Program-made: the position numbers and the translations under genes | Part shown: positions 60,483 through 64,000 of the stretch, in pieces | How positions within the stretch are numbered: the first letter of the stretch is position 1 | How the letters are laid out: every line of letters begins with the position of its first letter | The notes under the pieces: generated by a model | What the model was told of the DNA's origin: nothing | Databases searched by the model: none | Seen by the model: the letters and a program-made list of their open reading frames with translations, nothing else | NCBI RefSeq assembly: GCF_026342015.1 | Contig: NZ_JAPENL010000001.1 | Location: forward strand, 2,666,001 to 2,730,000 | Direction: 5' to 3' | DNA from: Micromonospora lupini | Lineage (GTDB): Bacteria; Actinomycetota; Actinomycetes; Mycobacteriales; Micromonosporaceae | Length of the DNA: 64,000 bases

Positions 60483-61054
60483 TGCCGCCGACCACACGCC
60501 GCACCCCGGCTGCGCCGAAGGTCCGCATGCCCGCCGCCGCCAAGCCGGACCGCAACCGTGAAGAGGACGAGTTGCTGGGCAAGACGTTTGACCTGGCGCA
60601 GCGGATCGGTCTCCTCGCCTACCACCCGTTGCCGGCGCAGATCCGGCCCGGCCGGTACGTCACCGCAGCGCAGGGCAGCGGGGCGAAGGGCTTCGTTGAC
60701 GCGGTATTCGCCGGGCCCGGCGGTCAGTTGTGGCGCGAGTTCAAAGCCGCCGACGGGATCGTCAGCGTCGAGCAGCAGCGGTGGATGGACATGCTCGCCG
60801 CCGGTGGCGCCGACGTCGGCGTGTGGCGACCCGTCGACCTGGTCAGCGGGCGCATCACCGCCGAGTTGAACAGCATCCGCCGGCCCCGCAAGCCGCTCGG
60901 TGACGTGGACGCGTTCCGAGCCGCGTTGGAGCAGATCCGCGACGCCAGCCCCGAGGCTGTGGCCTGCTCGACGCTGCTGGCCTCCGTGCAGCAGCTCGCC
61001 GCCGACACCCTCCACGGCCGGTACCACGACCTGACGGAGGCCGGCCGTGGCTGA
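60482..61054 (+). CDS. VRR-NUC-like nuclease
   Basis: 190 aa from ATG 60482 (GTG 60473 also possible). Core motifs: KGFVDAVFAG (Asp), LWREFKAADGIVSVEQQRW (E-x-K and the conserved Gln), and AAGGADVGVWRPVDL. These form the restriction-endonuclease-like VRR-NUC active site used for structure-specific DNA cleavage in phages. Overlaps the next gene by 8 nt. Confidence 0.8.
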   Translation: MPPTTRRTPAAPKVRMPAAAKPDRNREEDELLGKTFDLAQRIGLLAYHPLPAQIRPGRYVTAAQGSGAKGFVDAVFAGPGGQLWREFKAADGIVSVEQQRWMDMLAAGGADVGVWRPVDLVSGRITAELNSIRRPRKPLGDVDAFRAALEQIRDASPEAVACSTLLASVQQLAADTLHGRYHDLTEAGRG

Positions 61055-61697
61055 CACGCGCTACGACATCCGCCCGCTCGGCGTATGGGATCGGCCCGTC
61101 ACTGTCAACCGAGCCGCCTCGCACCGCTTCAAGGCCAACTGGTCGGAGACCCTCGACCTCCTAACCCGCGAAGTCGACCTGCTCGGCGCAGCCCTCGTCG
61201 TGGTGCAGATCGACGTCACGGACGGGGAGATCCGCCGCGACGGGATGCTTCGCGCCAACGCCCGCGTCGGCTTCCCCGGCGTCAAGGTGTCGTTCGACTC
61301 CCGGTACGGGCCACTCACGTACGCGACCGACGCCTACGAGCAGCAGTACGGGTTCGCGTTGCCTGGCTGGCAGGCCAACGTGCGTGCCATCGCGCTCGGA
61401 CTCGAAGCGTTGAGGGCCGTCGACCGGTACGGGGTGACCCGCAGCGGCGAACAGTACCGCGGTTGGACGGCCATCGCGGCGACGTCGGGCGAGTTCGACA
61501 TGACCCGGGAACAGGCCGCGACGCTGCTTGCTGCGGAGACGTCGTGGACGGCCGGGGATCTGCTCGCCGACCCGGACAAGGTGGCGGCGGCGTTCCGCAT
61601 CGCGGCCCGGAAGCACCACCCGGACGTCGGTGGCGACACCGAGCTGTTCCGGCGGCTCGCGGCTGCCCGTGACCTCCTGGCAGGCGACCGTGGCTGA
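61047..61697 (+). CDS. J-domain-like protein
   Basis: 216 aa from GTG 61047. N-terminal ~125 residues have no known domain (VDLLGAALVVVQIDVTDG, YGPLTYATDAYEQQYGFALP). The C-terminal ~60 residues carry the J-domain helix and HPD motif (AFRIAARKHHPDVGGDTELF). Phage and element proteins of this type may recruit host DnaK. Overlaps the next gene by 8 nt. Confidence 0.75.
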   Translation: MADTRYDIRPLGVWDRPVTVNRAASHRFKANWSETLDLLTREVDLLGAALVVVQIDVTDGEIRRDGMLRANARVGFPGVKVSFDSRYGPLTYATDAYEQQYGFALPGWQANVRAIALGLEALRAVDRYGVTRSGEQYRGWTAIAATSGEFDMTREQAATLLAAETSWTAGDLLADPDKVAAAFRIAARKHHPDVGGDTELFRRLAAARDLLAGDRG

Positions 61698-62715
61698 GTT
61701 CAGCGGGATCTCCTGGTGTGATCACACATTCAACCCGTGGTGGGGCTGCGCCAAGGTCAGCCCGGCGTGCCGGTTCTGCTACGCCAACACCACTGACACC
61801 CGGTGGGGCGGCAAGCACTGGGGCCGCACGGCCCCGCGCCGCATGATGTCCGAGGGGTACTGGGCGAAGCCGAAGCGGTGGAACCGGGAGGCCCTGGCCG
61901 CCGGGAAGCCGCTGTTCGTCTTCGCCGCGTCGATGGCTGACGTGTTCGAGGACCACCCGGATGTGCCGGACGCGCGCCGCCGGCTGTGGGACCTCATCGA
62001 GCAGACCCCCGCGCTGGTGTGGATGCTGCTGACGAAGCGGCCGGAGAACGTCGCCGCCATGGTGCCTTGGGACAGGGCGTGGCCGTCGAACGTGTGGCTT
62101 GGGGTGTCCGCCGAGAACCAGCGGTTCGCCGACCAGCGCATCCCGCTCCTGCTCACCCAGTCGGCCACGCGAAAGTTCGTCAGTGCCGCGCCCCTGCTGG
62201 GTCCGGTGAACCTCGACCCCGCGTACTGCGATGCCCACGGTCGGTCCGAGGTCGTGACCGACGAGGGTGGCCAGGAGTGGTGCGGGTACTGCGCCGCCGA
62301 CGGCTTCACCGGTGAACTGTCGTACGGGCACTGGTTGGACCCGCTGAACGGCGGCATCGACTGGGTCATCACGGAGGGCGAGTCGGGCGCGAAGGCCCGG
62401 CCGACGCACCCGGACTGGTTCCGGTCGCTGCGCGACCAGTGCCAGACGGCCGGGGTGTACTTCCACCACAAGCAGAACGGCGAGTGGCACCACCGCTTCC
62501 CGGCGGACTGGTCGCCCGCCGACGCGTGGACGAACCCGCAACGGCACCGCTGGGTGGATCCGGTTACCGGCAAGACGAAGCCGTTCGCCGAGTTCACCGG
62601 CACCGATGACCGGGCGTGGGCGCACGTCGCCCGGGTGGGGCTGAAGGCCGCCGGCCGGCTGCTCGACGGCGAGCTGCACGACGCCCGCCCGTTCCCGGTC
62701 GGAGCGCCAGCGTGA
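61690..62715 (+). CDS. DUF5131 (phage Gp37/Gp68) protein
   Basis: 341 aa from GTG 61690. ISWCDHTFNPWWGCAKVSPA then CRFCYAN (three Cys, radical-SAM-like CxxxxxCxxC), FVFAASMADVFEDH, WMLLTKRPENV, VWLGVSAENQ and ITEGESGAKARPTHP. This is the DUF5131 family found in actinophages and other mobile elements. A radical-SAM-type activity is suspected from the Cys pattern; unproven. Overlaps the next gene by 4 nt. Confidence 0.85.
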   Translation: MAEFSGISWCDHTFNPWWGCAKVSPACRFCYANTTDTRWGGKHWGRTAPRRMMSEGYWAKPKRWNREALAAGKPLFVFAASMADVFEDHPDVPDARRRLWDLIEQTPALVWMLLTKRPENVAAMVPWDRAWPSNVWLGVSAENQRFADQRIPLLLTQSATRKFVSAAPLLGPVNLDPAYCDAHGRSEVVTDEGGQEWCGYCAADGFTGELSYGHWLDPLNGGIDWVITEGESGAKARPTHPDWFRSLRDQCQTAGVYFHHKQNGEWHHRFPADWSPADAWTNPQRHRWVDPVTGKTKPFAEFTGTDDRAWAHVARVGLKAAGRLLDGELHDARPFPVGAPA

Positions 62716-63227
62716 GCCCGAAGCGCATCCGCTGGACCCGGTTCGTCGGTGCGTCCCTGCCCCCGAACACCAGCCTCATCACCCGGTCCACCCGGTACGG
62801 CAACCCGTTCCCGGTGTGCGAGCACCGCAGCCAGCAGCAGGCGGTCGACCAGTTCGGCGCCTTCCTGGCGACCCGCGTCGTCGACCCGGCGTGGTTGTGC
62901 TGCGACCGCGACATCCTGCGGCGAGCCGAGCGGTACCCGACCGCGCAGCAGATCCGCCGGGATCTGGCCGGCCGGGACCTGGCCTGCGCCTGCCAGCCGG
63001 GCACCCCGTGCCACGGCGATCCCCTGCTGGCCCTCGCGAACGGTCCCCCAACGGTCACCGCCAGCCGCCCGGCCCGCCCCCTGATTGACCTCGACCTGGG
63101 CCACGCCCACCAGTACGGCTACCGCCAGCCCCGCTACATCCCGACGGACGACGGCGAGGCCCTGCCCGCCGACCAGACCCGCACAGAACAGGAGCCGACA
63201 TGGGACACGGATCAACCCACGGAATGA
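62712..63227 (+). CDS. DUF4326 protein
   Basis: 171 aa from GTG 62712. Has a region with RYGNPFPVCEHRSQQQAVDQ, followed by LAGRDLACACQPGTPCHGDP. This is the DUF4326 pattern (RYGNPF, CxC, CHG...L) common in actinophages. The C-terminus is hydrophilic. Function unknown. Overlaps the DUF5131 stop by 4 nt. Confidence 0.85.
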   Translation: MSPKRIRWTRFVGASLPPNTSLITRSTRYGNPFPVCEHRSQQQAVDQFGAFLATRVVDPAWLCCDRDILRRAERYPTAQQIRRDLAGRDLACACQPGTPCHGDPLLALANGPPTVTASRPARPLIDLDLGHAHQYGYRQPRYIPTDDGEALPADQTRTEQEPTWDTDQPTE

Positions 63228-63517
63228 GCAGCCAGTCCACGTCCGCCGACAGCGTGCCTCTCGACTGGCGGCACCTGGGCGTCTGCCGCGACGAGGACCC
63301 CGAACTGTTCTTCCCCATCGGCACCACCGGCCCGGCTCTGTTGCAGGTCGAGCAGGCCAAGGCGGTCTGCCGCCGCTGCCCCGTCGCCGACCAGTGCCTC
63401 TCCTGGGCGATGGAGTCCGGTCAGGAATTCGGGGTGTGGGGCGGCATGTCCGAGGAGGAGCGCCGCGCCGCCCAGCGCCGCGGTGGCCTCCGGATCCTGC
63501 GCGCCCACCAGGCGTAA
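63200..63517 (+). CDS. WhiB-family iron-sulfur regulator
   Basis: 105 aa from ATG 63200 (AGGAG five bases upstream; ATG 63224 is the alternative). Four Cys: one in [13 protein letters not shown], then [12 protein letters not shown], ~29 residues on. The GVWGG turn and basic tail ([20 protein letters not shown]) complete the family. WhiB proteins bind a [4Fe-4S] cluster and act with sigma factor. Phage-borne copies are known to interfere with host WhiB. Overlaps the DUF4326 gene by 28 nt if 63200 is the start. Confidence 0.9.
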   Translation: MGHGSTHGMSSQSTSADSVPLDWRHLGVCRDEDPELFFPIGTTGPALLQVEQAKAVCRRCPVADQCLSWAMESGQEFGVWGGMSEEERRAAQRRGGLRILRAHQA

Positions 63518-63551
63518 CCCAATCACCCCACCAACCAGAGGGAGGTCACCC

Positions 63552-64000
63552 ATGGCGGGAGACACCACCATCACGGTCGTCGGCAACCTGACCGATGACC
63601 CCGAACTGCGGTTCACCCCGTCCGGGGCGGCCGTCGCCAAGTTCCGGGTCGCGTCGACGCCCCGGTTCATGGACAAGACGACGAACGAGTGGAAGGAAGG
63701 GGAGCCCCTGTTCCTCGCGTGCACGGCCTGGCGCGACATGGCCGAGCACATCGCCGAGTCGTTGCAGCGCGGCGCCCGCGTCATCGTGACGGGCCGGCTG
63801 CGGCAGCGCTCGTACGAGACGCGTGAGGGTGAGAAGCGCACCGTCATCGAGCTGGAAGTGGACGAGATCGGTCCGTCGCTGCGGTACGCCACGGCGAAGG
63901 TGCAGAAGGCGTCCCGGTCCGGCGGCCCCGGCAGCTCGACCGGGTCCGCGCAGGCGCCGGCAGGCAGCGGCTTCGACGACCCGTGGGCGTCCGGTGCCCC
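63552..64000 (+). CDS. ssb: Single-stranded DNA-binding protein, cut by the window end
   Basis: At least 149 aa, running off the window. ATG 63552 with GGAGG upstream. OB-fold: [73 protein letters not shown], then a Gly/Ser/Pro-rich tail with FDDPWASG. Coats ssDNA in the element's replication/recombination. The final acidic tip expected of SSB lies past the end. Confidence 0.92.
   Translation, partial: MAGDTTITVVGNLTDDPELRFTPSGAAVAKFRVASTPRFMDKTTNEWKEGEPLFLACTAWRDMAEHIAESLQRGARVIVTGRLRQRSYETREGEKRTVIELEVDEIGPSLRYATAKVQKASRSGGPGSSTGSAQAPAGSGFDDPWASGA

Overview
High-GC actinobacterial DNA, most likely a Micromonosporaceae (Micromonospora-type) chromosome. The evidence is the very high G/C at third codon positions, frequent GTG starts, an actinobacterial RNase P RNA, the XRE/DUF5753-DUF397 pair, WhiB, a NIF3 - zinc-ribbon coiled coil - RNase H/phosphatase cluster in the order known from mycobacteria, and many secreted polysaccharide-degrading enzymes with carbohydrate-binding modules. 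The genus is inferred from gene style only.

Layout. 1-9.9 kb: secreted expansin-like protein, a large GH31 glycosidase with two CBM-like modules, small regulators, a VOC protein and a secreted trypsin-like protease with a CBM2. 9.9-17.6 kb: a STAND regulator (HTH, NB-ARC, TPR) with a minisatellite in its linker, rnpB, a TauE/SafE transporter, a complete IS30-type element beside 7-nt tandem arrays, a divergent MFS/MarR pair sharing two operators, and a repeat-rich gap. 17.6-25.5 kb: monocarboxylate-type SSS symporter plus DUF3311 partner, the RNase H/phosphatase - zinc ribbon - NIF3 operon, a flavoprotein and an XRE/TPR regulator. 25.5-32.0 kb: a MITE-like element, then a tight five-gene operon on the minus strand (DUF1800, DUF1501, ferric-reductase-like flavocytochrome, FMN-binding protein, ApbE) that looks like an extracytoplasmic flavin electron-transfer system built around two exported proteins of unknown function. 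32.5-45.9 kb: DUF3040, SWIM protein with Snf2 helicase, polysaccharide pyruvyl transferase, GNAT, HAD, DinB, methyltransferase, several gene fragments, and a secreted GH43 enzyme with a ricin-type lectin domain. 45.9-51.6 kb: a patchwork of duplicated and truncated small genes, a chain of four tiny genes with 4-nt overlaps, an XRE regulator coupled to an HD phosphohydrolase, and AT-richer orphan genes.

51.7 kb to the end: the early region of an integrated phage-like or AICE-like element. It opens at a 3' tRNA-like fragment (candidate attachment site). A divergent repressor and small DNA-binding protein follow, with four copies of a 16-bp operator between and within them. Then come a cluster of perfect hairpins with a possible leader peptide and a long run of overlapping plus-strand genes. 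These comprise small membrane proteins, a RecA-like ATPase with an atypical Walker A, HNH endonuclease, DUF2493/YspA, a VRR-NUC-like nuclease, a J-domain-like protein, DUF5131, DUF4326, WhiB and SSB (cut by the window end). No integrase, terminase or capsid gene is visible, so the other end lies outside the window.
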